Under the pieces are notes generated by a model. The model searched no databases. It saw nothing but the letters and a program-made list of their open reading frames with translations, and was not told the origin of the DNA. From Methanoculleus oceani (GTDB lineage Archaea > Halobacteriota > Methanomicrobia > Methanomicrobiales > Methanoculleaceae), in assembly GCF_023702065.1 (NCBI RefSeq), contig NZ_QFDM01000001.1:744001-808000 (forward strand): a stretch of 64,000 nucleotides of DNA. Reading direction: 5' to 3'. A program made the translations under genes and the position numbers. Below are positions 28,871-37,488 of the stretch, piece by piece (positions within the stretch are counted from its first letter, which is position 1; each line of letters opens with the position of its first letter).

Positions 28871-30821
28871 CGCGGCGCACCTCCTTCTCCCGCTCGCTCC
28901 GGTACTCCTTGAAGAGGTATTCGACCCGCTCGGCCTCCTGCTCGCGCCGGAACTCCTTCTGCTCCTCCTCCCATTCTCCGATAGCCTCCTCGACGGCTGC
29001 TGTCCTTGCCGCTCCGGTCCTGCCCCGGATATCCGGCCTGACGACCTCTGCGGAAAGGAGTGGGAGGGCGGCTTCCCGGGCGACCCGGACCAGGTTCGGG
29101 TCGGGGGGTTCCTCTGGCCCTCCGCCGACGACCAGTGCCCGGACCCCCGTCCCCGCGAGGTCCTTCACCACGCCCCGTCCCCAGCCGTGGGCCCGGGGGA
29201 CGTAGAGGACGTCTCCTTCGGCGATGCCGACCCCCTCCTGGAGGTTCCGCACCCCCTCCCGGGTGAGGGAGTCGAGCACCTTGAGCGGGGTGTAGTCCTC
29301 GGAGACCTCGATCTTCGCGACGGTCTCTATCCGCTCCAGGCGTTTCTTCAGCCGCCGCGACCGCCGCCGTTCGCCGCGGAGTTGCTCGCGCAGACTCTCG
29401 ATGGTCGCGTCCTTCGTCGCCAGTTCAGCATCCCGGCGGACCTTCCGCTCGGTCGCGGAGCGTGCCCGGCGCAGGCCCTGCCGCAGCCGCTCCATCTCCC
29501 GGTCGCGCTCCCGGAGATCCTCCTGCAGTTCCTGCACGTAATTGCGGAGCCTTTTGACCATCCCGTCGAGCGCCATCACCCGCTCGTCCTCGACCGGGCG
29601 CTCCGGGGCGGGCGCCTCAGGTTCGGCCTCCTTCTTCGCCGCCGGAACTCCCTGCAGGTCCGCGAGGACCGTATCGAGCGGCTGGCCGCGGAGCACCCGT
29701 GCCCGCACCTCGTCGAGGTCGAACCCCGGCCCCACTCTTTTGGCGATGTTCCGAAACTTGTTCTGGAGGCTCCGGTAGGCGTCCAGCGCCGCCGAGAGAG
29801 CGTCGCGCTCGTGGTCGTTCGTGTAGGAGAACGGGGCGGTCAGGTCGTACTTCGCCTCCACCGAGAGCGACTGCTTCGGGGTGTAGGGGATGGCGTTGAA
29901 CGCCCGGCGGATCTTCTCGACCGAGTAGGGCATCTGCTGGACGTCGGAGGCGACGATGAGCGGTTTTCCGGCACGGTAGAGTTCCTCGACGATATCGGAC
30001 ATCGTCATCTGCCGCGAACTCGAGAGGAGGACGAGGTTGCCGTCGAGGTCCACGGCGGCGATGCCGGTGGTCGTCCCGGGGTCGAGCCCGACGATCAGGT
30101 AACGGGGGCGGCTGGAGAGCGGTTCGAACCGTATCCGGTCGAGTTGCCTCCCCATCACCCGGACCTGGACGTCGGCGCCCCGGGAAGAGTGGACCGGGAC
30201 CATGTCCCGGGGGGCGACGACCCGGAAGGCGACCCTTGAATACCCGCCGAAGGCTTTCGTCTCCTTCTTCTCGTAGTCGAGGCCGGCGCCCCGGAGCCGG
30301 GCCTCGATCTCCCGGGCCTTCTGCATCACCCCCCCGTGGATCTTCCTCACATAACGGTTCTGGCTCCACCCGCCCCGTCCCGGCGAGCGGTGCCTGCTCA
30401 CCACGACGTCGGTGGTGTTCTCGAACGCTATCACCTCGACTCCCGCCCCGAGGGAGGCGACCCGGGCGGTGGTCCGGGCCTCGGCGTAGGGGTCGAACCT
30501 GTTGAAACTGATGTTGTAGCGGGCGGCGACTTTCCCGAGACTCTCTTTCTTCTCGCCGCCGGTTACCTGGACGAGTTTTGTTGCGGGCGGGAGCGCCTGC
30601 AGGAATGCATGGAGTTCGCGCTGGTCGGTAGCGATCTCCTGGAGGCTGTCCACCGCGAGGATGTCGGGCTGCTCGGCGGCGAGGAGGCGCTGGAGCCGGA
30701 ACCCGGTGACCTCCTCGACACCCTGGACCTCGCCGTCTTCCACCCGGCAGAGGGCGTAGACGGGCCGCCGCGTACGGGAACGAACCGAACCTTTGATGAT
30801 GTCGATCCCGAAGACCTTCAC
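28863..30821 (-). CDS. DUF460 archaeal RNase H-fold protein
   Basis: The 652-residue protein is of the archaeal DUF460 family. It begins KVFGIDIIKGSV, and a second RNase H-like segment opens YLIVGLDPGTTTGIAAVDLD (about 250). A long coiled coil covers about 400-490 (KRLRNYVQELQEDLRERDRE). The C-terminus contains KVLDSLTREGVRNLQEGVGI and GWGRGVVKDLAGTGVRALVV. The fold suggests nuclease or nucleic-acid binding; the function is not established. GTG at 30821 overlaps the RIO2 stop (GTGA), so the two are coupled. Upstream in-frame ATGs fall inside RIO2. Confidence 0.85.
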   Translation of the reverse strand: MKVFGIDIIKGSVRSRTRRPVYALCRVEDGEVQGVEEVTGFRLQRLLAAEQPDILAVDSLQEIATDQRELHAFLQALPPATKLVQVTGGEKKESLGKVAARYNISFNRFDPYAEARTTARVASLGAGVEVIAFENTTDVVVSRHRSPGRGGWSQNRYVRKIHGGVMQKAREIEARLRGAGLDYEKKETKAFGGYSRVAFRVVAPRDMVPVHSSRGADVQVRVMGRQLDRIRFEPLSSRPRYLIVGLDPGTTTGIAAVDLDGNLVLLSSSRQMTMSDIVEELYRAGKPLIVASDVQQMPYSVEKIRRAFNAIPYTPKQSLSVEAKYDLTAPFSYTNDHERDALSAALDAYRSLQNKFRNIAKRVGPGFDLDEVRARVLRGQPLDTVLADLQGVPAAKKEAEPEAPAPERPVEDERVMALDGMVKRLRNYVQELQEDLRERDREMERLRQGLRRARSATERKVRRDAELATKDATIESLREQLRGERRRSRRLKKRLERIETVAKIEVSEDYTPLKVLDSLTREGVRNLQEGVGIAEGDVLYVPRAHGWGRGVVKDLAGTGVRALVVGGGPEEPPDPNLVRVAREAALPLLSAEVVRPDIRGRTGAARTAAVEEAIGEWEEEQKEFRREQEAERVEYLFKEYRSEREKEVRRGG

Positions 30822-31675
30822 TCCACCACCCTTGCCAGTGCTTCGTCGAAGGCGTATTCGAGGCCGTATTTCCGTTTGAAGTACTGGAGGATGTTCTCGA
30901 TATCGCGGGCGAGGATCTCGCCGGCGTTCGGGTGGGCGGTCTCCACCCACTGGGGCCAGTCGATCAGCCAGCACTGCCCCTCGTCGACCATGACGTTGAA
31001 CTCGCTCAGGTCCCCGTGGACGATGCCGAGGCGGTAGGCCTCCCGGACGTTATCGAGGATCTCGTCGAGGATAATCTCCGGCTCCGCAACGGTTGCCCGC
31101 GAGAGGTTGACACCCGGCACAAACGACATCGCCACGACATGCCGGTTCTGGTCGATGGGGAGCGGCACCGAGACGGCGGGGTGGAGGGTCTTTAGAGCGT
31201 CGTACTCCATCTTCGCCGAATTGCTCGAGGCGAATATCCAGGGGCAGTGCCCGGCCTCCGGCATGTAGCCCCGCTTCACACGGGCCGACTGGAACGACCG
31301 CTGCCCGACCCGGTGGAACTTCAGCACCACGACGCCGAGCCCCATCGCCTCGTAGACCTCCGACTCTTTCCCGACACCGATCAGGGTCCCGAGCGCCTGG
31401 ATGGTGCCCCGGCGGGTGAGGGTGTGAAGGGCCAGGCTGTCGTAACCGTTGAAGACGAGGGCGTAACCCTCGTAGGGGACCTTCTCGTACCTGACCATGT
31501 CCATGGCCATCAGTCTGCCCAGCCGGTAGGAGAGCTCGGACTCCGAGAACCTGGTGGCCGACTTGAGCACCTCGAGCGGCACCCACCGGTACCGGCGCAT
31601 GAGGCGTTCGAGGGCGAGCAGGATCCGGAGTTCGTAAGCATGCAGGGATCGCACGTATTCTGCAGGAACAGGCAT
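30818..31675 (-). CDS. rio2: RIO2-type serine/threonine kinase
   Basis: This is a 285-residue atypical kinase of late small-subunit ribosome maturation. It has an N-terminal winged helix (about 1-85), then a nucleotide loop GVGKESEVYEAM (about 99-110), the ATP-binding VVVLKFHRVG, the catalytic loop GIVHGDLSEFNVMV (about 222-235) and LIDWPQWVETAHPNA, in which the metal-binding Asp is present. This is the RIO2 pattern. It diverges from a tRNA thiolase gene across 49 bases. Confidence 0.95.
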   Translation of the reverse strand: MPVPAEYVRSLHAYELRILLALERLMRRYRWVPLEVLKSATRFSESELSYRLGRLMAMDMVRYEKVPYEGYALVFNGYDSLALHTLTRRGTIQALGTLIGVGKESEVYEAMGLGVVVLKFHRVGQRSFQSARVKRGYMPEAGHCPWIFASSNSAKMEYDALKTLHPAVSVPLPIDQNRHVVAMSFVPGVNLSRATVAEPEIILDEILDNVREAYRLGIVHGDLSEFNVMVDEGQCWLIDWPQWVETAHPNAGEILARDIENILQYFKRKYGLEYAFDEALARVVE

Positions 31676-31724
31676 CTTCTACACCATTTATGTGGCGCGG
31701 TGATAAAAGAATGATCGAGACAGC

Positions 31725-32636
31725 ATGCAGTGCAGCAAGTGCCGCCGCGACGCGGTCATCTACCAGCGATACTCGGGGCTGCACCTCTGCGAGCAGCACT
31801 TCAACCGGGATTTCGAGGCGAAGGCGAAGCGGGCGATCCGGGAGCACCGCTGGATCGAGTCGGGCGATACGGTGGCGGTGGCGCTCTCGGGGGGCAAGGA
31901 CTCGAGCGCCGTCCTCTTCTTCCTCCACCGGCTCCTCGGCGAGCGCCGGGACGTCCGGCTGATGGCGATCACCGTGGACGAGGGGATCTCCGGCTACCGC
32001 GACCCGAACCAGGCCCGGAAGATCGCCGACAGCATGGGCGTCCCCTGGGTGACGGCCTCGTTCGCCGACGAATACGGGATCACACTCGATGAGATCGTGG
32101 GCCGGAAGGGGACGGGGCTCTCCTGCTCCTACTGCGGCGTGCTGCGGCGGGCGCTGATAAACCGGATTGCCCGCGAAGAGGGCGTCACGAAGTTCGCCTA
32201 CGGGTTCAACCTGGACGACGAGGCCCAGTCGGTGCTGATGAACGCCCTCCGGGGGGATGCGGACCGGCTCACCCGCCCCATGCGGGAGGTCGAGGGCATG
32301 GTCCCCCGGATCAAGCCGTTCACGTACATCCCGGAGCGGGAGGTGGCGCTCTACGCCTTCCTCCACGTCGAGGGGTTCGACCTTGCGGGCTGCCCCTACG
32401 CGGGCGACGCTCTTCGGGGGGACGTCCGCGGCATCCTCGACGACTACACCTACCGCCACCCGGCGACGAAGTACTCGCTCGTCAACCTCGGCGAGGCCCT
32501 CCGGGGGGCGGAGAGGGTTACCGGCGAAGGGCTCCGGGTCTGCGAGCGGTGCGGCGAGCCGTGCGGGAGGATCTGCCGGACGTGCCAGATTCTCGATGAA
32601 TTGCGGGATGCGACTGCCCGTAGGACAGGACCTTGA
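31725..32636 (+). CDS. tRNA 2-thiolation enzyme (TtuA/NcsA family)
   Basis: The 303-residue protein has an N-terminal zinc finger (CSKCRRDAVIY, then LHLCEQHF), the PP-loop VAVALSGGKDSSAVL (about 49-63), the Fe-S cysteine motif CSYCGVLRR (about 130) with a third Cys in AGCPYAGDAL, and a C-terminal zinc finger (CERCGEPCGRICRTCQI). TtuA/NcsA enzymes activate U34 or U54 of tRNA and insert sulfur. Which position is modified here is not fixed by the sequence. A hairpin directly follows the stop. Confidence 0.93.
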   Translation: MQCSKCRRDAVIYQRYSGLHLCEQHFNRDFEAKAKRAIREHRWIESGDTVAVALSGGKDSSAVLFFLHRLLGERRDVRLMAITVDEGISGYRDPNQARKIADSMGVPWVTASFADEYGITLDEIVGRKGTGLSCSYCGVLRRALINRIAREEGVTKFAYGFNLDDEAQSVLMNALRGDADRLTRPMREVEGMVPRIKPFTYIPEREVALYAFLHVEGFDLAGCPYAGDALRGDVRGILDDYTYRHPATKYSLVNLGEALRGAERVTGEGLRVCERCGEPCGRICRTCQILDELRDATARRTGP

Positions 32637-32653
32637 GAAGACCCGAGGTCTTC
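32637..32653 (+). terminator. 7-bp triloop hairpin directly after stop codon
   Basis: GAAGACC-CGA-GGTCTTC begins at the first base after the TGA of the thiolase gene. A second stem (CGACGA with TCGTCG, about 32660-32685) follows. No T-tract is present. Confidence 0.45.
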
Positions 32654-32709
32654 GAGGTGCGACGAGCCTGAAGTGTAGTCGTCGAGGGTCCTCCGGACGC
32701 CCCGTCTCC

Positions 32710-33432
32710 CTACCGCATCACAAGACATCCGCCGGTCACGTCGGAGAAGATCTCCATGAACTGTTCGGGGTGGTTCAAGAACGCGACCGACCGGGGCCGC
32801 CCGATGAGTTCATAGAGCGCGACCTCTTTCTCGATCCCGAAGTCCGGGACCTCTACCGGGTTGCAGTAGCGCACCGGCGGGGCGTCGTGGTAGCGCGGGT
32901 TCTTCACCAGCGCCCCGCCCTCCATCTCGTAGTAGGCGGCGCCCTGTAGTTCCGCGTAGGGGCCGTAGTTGCTGGAGAATTCCGACGAGACGAGGTTTGC
33001 CATCACGAGATCCTCCCTTCCGGGGTTGATCGTCACGTGGCCGTACCCCGGCGGGATCAGGATCTTGTCGCCGGCGGTCCCCTCGATCATCACCACGTCG
33101 TCGGCATTTTCGGTCTGGAGGAGGTAGTGCCCCGTCCCCTCGAGCACCTCGTAGATCTCCGGGTAAAGTTCACCTGCCGGGTTCACGGTGTGGTAGTGCC
33201 CCTTTGTCTTGACGTACTCCCCGCAGAGGGTCCGGGCGGGAATGACGGTGATATCGTAGCGGACGTGGTGCTGCCGGAGCCAGTTCCGGTCGCTCTCACT
33301 CCGGGCGAGATCCCGGTACATAAAATAGAGGGGCTGATCGGAGGTGCAGCCGGGATCTGCGAGAACATCCCGCATTTCCTCGATTGTCCTTGCCTGCGGC
33401 TCCGGTTTAGGGCCGTCCCAGTACCCGTTCAT
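32710..33432 (-). CDS. pgiA: Cupin-type glucose-6-phosphate isomerase
   Basis: The 240-residue enzyme interconverts glucose-6-phosphate and fructose-6-phosphate. It belongs to the archaeal cupin PGI family, not the bacterial one: the metal-binding motif is KGHYHTVNPAGELYPEIYEV (about 77-96), closed by PPGYGHVTINPG (about 127). The family's extended C-terminus is present. The ATG overlaps the stop of the COG1361 protein (ATGA), an odd partner for a sugar isomerase. Confidence 0.93.
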   Translation of the reverse strand: MNGYWDGPKPEPQARTIEEMRDVLADPGCTSDQPLYFMYRDLARSESDRNWLRQHHVRYDITVIPARTLCGEYVKTKGHYHTVNPAGELYPEIYEVLEGTGHYLLQTENADDVVMIEGTAGDKILIPPGYGHVTINPGREDLVMANLVSSEFSSNYGPYAELQGAAYYEMEGGALVKNPRYHDAPPVRYCNPVEVPDFGIEKEVALYELIGRPRSVAFLNHPEQFMEIFSDVTGGCLVMR

Positions 33433-34715
33433 CTCTGTTTCTTACGGTACACGAATATATAATACCCTGCTCCGATGATGACGGCCGCAAGAACGACGAG
33501 GAAGGCCGGATTGGTGAAGATAGTGTCCTGTCTCCTCTCAAGCGCGACCCGTACTTTCATGGTATCCGATATCTTGCTGTTGTCGAGGTCGTCGCGGTAG
33601 CGGATCTCGGAGTCGATTCCGTACTCCTTCTCGGTACCGTCGCCGTCGACGTTCATCTCGAACCGTGCCGTCGCGGTCTCGCCCGGGGCAAGGTCGCCGA
33701 GGAAGGCGGTGTCGTCGCTGCTGGTGAAGGGGTTGACGGCGCTGATCCGGGCCTGGGCGTTATAGACCGTCGCCGCCCCGGTATTCCGGTACACGACCTC
33801 GAGGATGCTCTTCTGCCCCAGGTAGAGCACCGACGTCGGCGAGACGACCTCGAAGGCGATCTTGCCGCCGACGGGAAGACCGATCGTCGCCGACCGCGAG
33901 GTCACCGTCTTCCCCTCGTAGTCTTCGTAGGTGACCGCGACGTCGAGCGGGTACGACTGGGGCTCGGCGGTGTCGGCGACCGAGACCTTGAACTTCACGT
34001 CCACCGTCTCCCCCGGCTCGAACGTCCCGACATAGGCACTGCCGTCGGTGGGGATGAGCGGGCTCGCGCCGCTCCTCGTGACCTTCGCGATGGCCTTGTT
34101 CGCCGTGTCGTGCCCGATGTTCTTCAGGGTCAGGTAGACATAACCTTCCGTGCCGACGTTCAGCGACTCGGACCGCACGTCCAGGACCTCGACGCGGAGA
34201 TCGGGCGTGACCCGCACCGTCAGCGGCAGGGTCTTGGTCGTCTTCTGGTAGTTGTAGCGGAGGACATCGCTCCCGTACTCTTCCGCATCCAGCAGGTAGG
34301 TGTAGGTCACCTCGAGCGGCAGCACGTACGTGCCCGGCTCCGCGGAGTCGGCAACCTTCACGTCGAACGTGGCGGTTCCTGAGGCGCCGCCCATGATGTC
34401 GCTCAAGAACTGGGGATCCGTCTTGATGGTAAACGGCGTATCGGTGCTCTTGAGCGCCACGGAGACCAGTTTCGCGGTGTTCGGCTGGTCGTCGGGGGTG
34501 ATGAGCGTCGAGCCGACGATCTTGTGGGTGTTCAGCCCGCTATTGGATATGATGACCGCAAGCTGGGTCTCGGCACCGGGTGCGAACTCATTGGTGCCGG
34601 AAATTGTTGCCGATAAATCGGGACTTCCATAGAGGTACTTGGTGCCCTGCGCCGTCCCCGGCACAACCAGGAGTGCCAGCAGGAGCATCAATACCGGTAC
34701 ATGTTGCCAACGCAT
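33429..34715 (-). CDS. COG1361 S-layer-like membrane-anchored protein
   Basis: The 428-residue protein has a signal peptide (MRWQHVPVLMLLLALLVVPG), three tandem NEW3/CARDB-like beta domains with recurring phrases (GTATFDVKVADSAEPGTYVL, FEPGETVDVKFKVSVADTAE, LAPGETATARFEMNVDGDG), and a C-terminal helix (AFLVVLAAVIIGAGYYIFVY) ending RKKQR. It is therefore exposed outside and membrane-anchored. Its role is structural or accessory to a transporter, by analogy. It is divergent from a TrmB regulator, with a palindrome between them, so it may be that regulator's target. Confidence 0.85.
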   Translation of the reverse strand: MRWQHVPVLMLLLALLVVPGTAQGTKYLYGSPDLSATISGTNEFAPGAETQLAVIISNSGLNTHKIVGSTLITPDDQPNTAKLVSVALKSTDTPFTIKTDPQFLSDIMGGASGTATFDVKVADSAEPGTYVLPLEVTYTYLLDAEEYGSDVLRYNYQKTTKTLPLTVRVTPDLRVEVLDVRSESLNVGTEGYVYLTLKNIGHDTANKAIAKVTRSGASPLIPTDGSAYVGTFEPGETVDVKFKVSVADTAEPQSYPLDVAVTYEDYEGKTVTSRSATIGLPVGGKIAFEVVSPTSVLYLGQKSILEVVYRNTGAATVYNAQARISAVNPFTSSDDTAFLGDLAPGETATARFEMNVDGDGTEKEYGIDSEIRYRDDLDNSKISDTMKVRVALERRQDTIFTNPAFLVVLAAVIIGAGYYIFVYRKKQR

Positions 34716-34779
34716 CTCTTCACCTTGTTGTTATATTAGCAACAACATTTATTGCTGAACCGTATATATACATAATGGA
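34716..34779. promoter_or_regulatory. Divergent promoter with TTGTTG/CAACAA inverted repeat
   Basis: TTGTTG (34725-34730), nine bases, then CAACAA (34740-34745) form a perfect 6-bp inverted repeat over an AT core. The TATA-like boxes CATTTATTG (34746-34754) and CGTATATATACAT (34761-34773) complete the divergent control region of the S-layer-like and TrmB genes. Confidence 0.6.
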
Positions 34780-35571
34780 ATGAAGGCTCCCCGGAATGTT
34801 CCAGATGCTCTCCTCGAATCACTTAAATCACTGGGGCTTACAAGATACGAAGCTCTCGTATACATCGGGCTCCTCAGGGTAGCCGGGGCGACCGCGACGG
34901 AGGTCCACGAGATCTCCGGCGTGCCGCGCGCGTCCGTCTACCCCGTTCTCGACCGGCTCGTCCAGAAGGAACTGGTCAGCGTCTCCCACACCACGCCCAA
35001 ACGGTTTGACGCGGTCCCTCCCGACCAGGGCGTCGAGAACCTGATGCGCCGGATCGAGAGCGACGCCCAGAGTGCCCGGACAGCCCTCGATGCCCTCTAC
35101 CGGGAGAAGAGGCCGGAAGGCCGGGGCGACCGGGAACAGATCTGGACTCTGTACGGGGAGGAGAACATCCGGACCCGCCTTGCCGATATGTTCCGGAGCG
35201 CGGAACGGAGCGTGGAGGTGCTGGCGGCGTGGGATCTCCTCCGGGAGAGCGTGCTCCCGCTGCTCGAAGCCGTCCCCGACTCCATACCGGTCGAGATCGT
35301 CACCGAGCACTGGGAGGGGGAGCAGCCTTCCCGGTTCCGGCTCCATATCCTTTCCCTCGCCGCGTTGCACGGGACTCATTTCCCGACGGAGAACCTGCTG
35401 CCGTATGAGAGGTCCGGTGTCTTCCTGGTGGACGACGCCCGGGCGCTGCTCTGGATGGAGGGGGCCGACGGGCAGCCCTCGGCCCTCTACTCTGAGTCCG
35501 CGGGGCTCGTCCTGTTTGTGCGGCGGCATATCACCAGCGTCACGGAATGGGCGAAGACCGCCGGTCAGTAA
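34780..35571 (+). CDS. TrmB-family transcriptional regulator
   Basis: The 263-residue protein has a winged helix at 12-85 (LKSLGLTRYEALVYIGLL, then ATEVHEISGVPRASVYPVLD), a coiled-coil linker (about 95-115) and an effector domain with VEVLAAWDLLRESVLPLL and GVFLVDDARALLWMEG. It is a paralogue of the first TrmB protein in the window (5467-6222). The ligand is unknown. It is divergent from the S-layer-like gene; the TTGTTG/CAACAA repeat in the spacer is a likely operator. The last seven bases overlap the convergent NrpR-domain gene. Confidence 0.85.
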   Translation: MKAPRNVPDALLESLKSLGLTRYEALVYIGLLRVAGATATEVHEISGVPRASVYPVLDRLVQKELVSVSHTTPKRFDAVPPDQGVENLMRRIESDAQSARTALDALYREKRPEGRGDREQIWTLYGEENIRTRLADMFRSAERSVEVLAAWDLLRESVLPLLEAVPDSIPVEIVTEHWEGEQPSRFRLHILSLAALHGTHFPTENLLPYERSGVFLVDDARALLWMEGADGQPSALYSESAGLVLFVRRHITSVTEWAKTAGQ

Positions 35572-36311
35572 TCCTCCAGGTAACCCATCTCCCGGATATC
35601 GATCAGACCTTTGAGCGCCCGTGTCACCACAGGTCTTCCTGCCTCTTTGACGGCCGCCATTGCATTGGTGCCCCCGACCATCGCCACGCCCACGTACTGC
35701 GGGCTCACCGGAACCCCGAGCAGGGGGAAGTTCGGCGCGCCGATGTCCAGAATGCCGGAGAACCCGATGGCCGTCAGTTCGTCGAGCACCGCGCCCATGA
35801 GCGGTTCGGCCTCCATGTGGCATTCCCGGATGTTTGCGAGGATATTGCCGTTCCGATGACGCATGACGTCGAGGATCGATGTGGCCTCCTGGGAGATCAG
35901 GACCTCAAGGGGGTCGAGCGTGGTATCGCGATAGAGGATCATGCTCGTGAACCGCCGCGGAACCCTTCCTTCGACCTCGACGATCCCTCCCCCGATCGGA
36001 TTGATCGGGATGCCGCGCCGGAGAAGGAGGGCATCGAGCGTGATGCTGCACATCGTGCAGACGGCATGCTTGCCGTCCGGCACGGTGTAGCCGTCGACCT
36101 GCTCCCCCGGCCCGGCGACCAGGAGCCGGTCGCTGATGGTGATGCCCGCTGTGTGGGCCTCTTTCATGATGGAGAGCGTGAAGTCGAGGTCCGGGCTCTC
36201 GATGAGCGAGAGGTTGTAGATGATCGTCCCGGTGTCCTCCTCCGGGCGGTAGGTCACCCTGAGCGCGTACTCCTCGATACGGTGATTGGTGAACTTCAGG
36301 GGGACATGCAT
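35565..36311 (-). CDS. Stand-alone NrpR regulatory domain (DUF128)
   Basis: The 248-residue protein is one NrpR (DUF128) domain. Recognisable parts include TIIYNLSLIESPDLDFTLSI, AGPGEQVDGYTVPDGKHAVC, CSITLDALLLRRGIPINPIG and ILDIGAPNFPLLGVPVSPQY. In full-length NrpR, two such domains sense 2-oxoglutarate and a winged helix binds DNA to repress nitrogen genes. Here no HTH is present and only one copy occurs, so it may be a separate sensor subunit. ATG at 36311 is the start; upstream in-frame sequence is low complexity. Confidence 0.78.
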   Translation of the reverse strand: MHVPLKFTNHRIEEYALRVTYRPEEDTGTIIYNLSLIESPDLDFTLSIMKEAHTAGITISDRLLVAGPGEQVDGYTVPDGKHAVCTMCSITLDALLLRRGIPINPIGGGIVEVEGRVPRRFTSMILYRDTTLDPLEVLISQEATSILDVMRHRNGNILANIRECHMEAEPLMGAVLDELTAIGFSGILDIGAPNFPLLGVPVSPQYVGVAMVGGTNAMAAVKEAGRPVVTRALKGLIDIREMGYLEDY

Positions 36312-36516
36312 TATCAGATCTCTCGCACGGCAGGGGAAAAAGTGTTGCCTTCGGAGTCCGGCATATGCGCCCGGCAGGAGGTTCCGGGGCGACCCGGTGC
36401 AACCCGGTTTTCGCCGGTTGCGGCTCACACCCGGCGGACTCCCGGGACCTGCCCCCCGGCCCGATCTCCCGCAGAAGGGAAAAGTTGTTCTACCTCACTG
36501 TGGTATTGTACGGTGA

Positions 36517-37482
36517 ATGGAGAGTGGGACTCGGGAAAAAGCCCGGAACGTACTGAAGCGGATCCTGATTGCGGCCTCCTACGACGTCGAGGAAGTCGGC
36601 GACCCGCTGGATCTCTCCGCAATCGGGAGTGAAGACGCCCTGGTGGTGCTCTGCTCGGACGACCCGGAGACGATTGAAAATTTCGATTCGATGACCTATC
36701 GCCTGCGCACCGGCGACGACGACTGGGTCTGCAGGAAACTACTCTTCGCCCTCGATCCGGAGGTGCAGACGGAGGACTGCATCCGGTGGGGTGCGGACGA
36801 GTTCGTCCGTTACGCGGGCAGGGCCGCGCTTGCGGAGGTGCTCGGGCAGAGCCTCGTCCTGGATCTCCCCGGACCGGTCCGGGCGATCCGGCGCGAGACG
36901 GCGGAGGCCCCGCACGCGACGGTGGAGGAGGGGCCGGCCGAGGGGCCGGAGTTGCCCCACCTCCCGGTGCAGGTCACCGAGAAGCGTGCCTGCGGCATCG
37001 CCGGGCTGCACGGGTCGGCGAAGTGCCGGTTCATCCCGTACTGGAACTACCGCTACGTGAGCAACGGCGAGCGCGAGGTGAAGGACCGGCTGATCTCCTT
37101 CGACGCCGAAGGAGCCGGGGCCGTCAACGCCATCAACGGCATAAAGATGGAGATCGACCCCGACACCATCGAGCGGGGACCGGTCCCGTTCGGCTCCGAG
37201 ATCGTGCCCGCCCGGCTCGTGCGGGAGGACGTCGAGGAGCAGCTCGTGCGCGATGTCGTCGACCGGCTCACCCAGCGGGTGCGGTTCCGCTACGAGAAGG
37301 GCGATGCCATCTTCTACGAGGAAAAGACCCTCAAACCCGACCGGAACAACATCAGGGTCGAACTCGAGACTGTCTACGTGCCGGTCTGGCAGGTGCGGGG
37401 CGGGAGCAAGATCGTCGAGGTCAACGGGTTCACCGGCGAGGTTCTCTTGATGCCGATGGACGAGGGTGTCGAACTGCTGTAG
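36517..37482 (+). CDS. Conserved protein of unknown function next to flavoprotein
   Basis: I do not recognise this 321-residue protein. The N-terminal third (about 1-115) has an alternating alpha/beta pattern: KRILIAASYDVEEVGDPLDL, EDALVVLCSDDPETIENFDS and WVCRKLLFALDPEVQTEDC. The middle is proline-rich. The C-terminal half is beta-rich with two Cys (RACGIAGLHGSAKCRFIPYW) and ends VNGFTGEVLLMPMDE. No membrane segment is seen. Its stop is six bases before the flavoprotein ATG, so it is probably one operon. Confidence 0.65.
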   Translation: MESGTREKARNVLKRILIAASYDVEEVGDPLDLSAIGSEDALVVLCSDDPETIENFDSMTYRLRTGDDDWVCRKLLFALDPEVQTEDCIRWGADEFVRYAGRAALAEVLGQSLVLDLPGPVRAIRRETAEAPHATVEEGPAEGPELPHLPVQVTEKRACGIAGLHGSAKCRFIPYWNYRYVSNGEREVKDRLISFDAEGAGAVNAINGIKMEIDPDTIERGPVPFGSEIVPARLVREDVEEQLVRDVVDRLTQRVRFRYEKGDAIFYEEKTLKPDRNNIRVELETVYVPVWQVRGGSKIVEVNGFTGEVLLMPMDEGVELL

Positions 37483-37488
37483 GTAACC

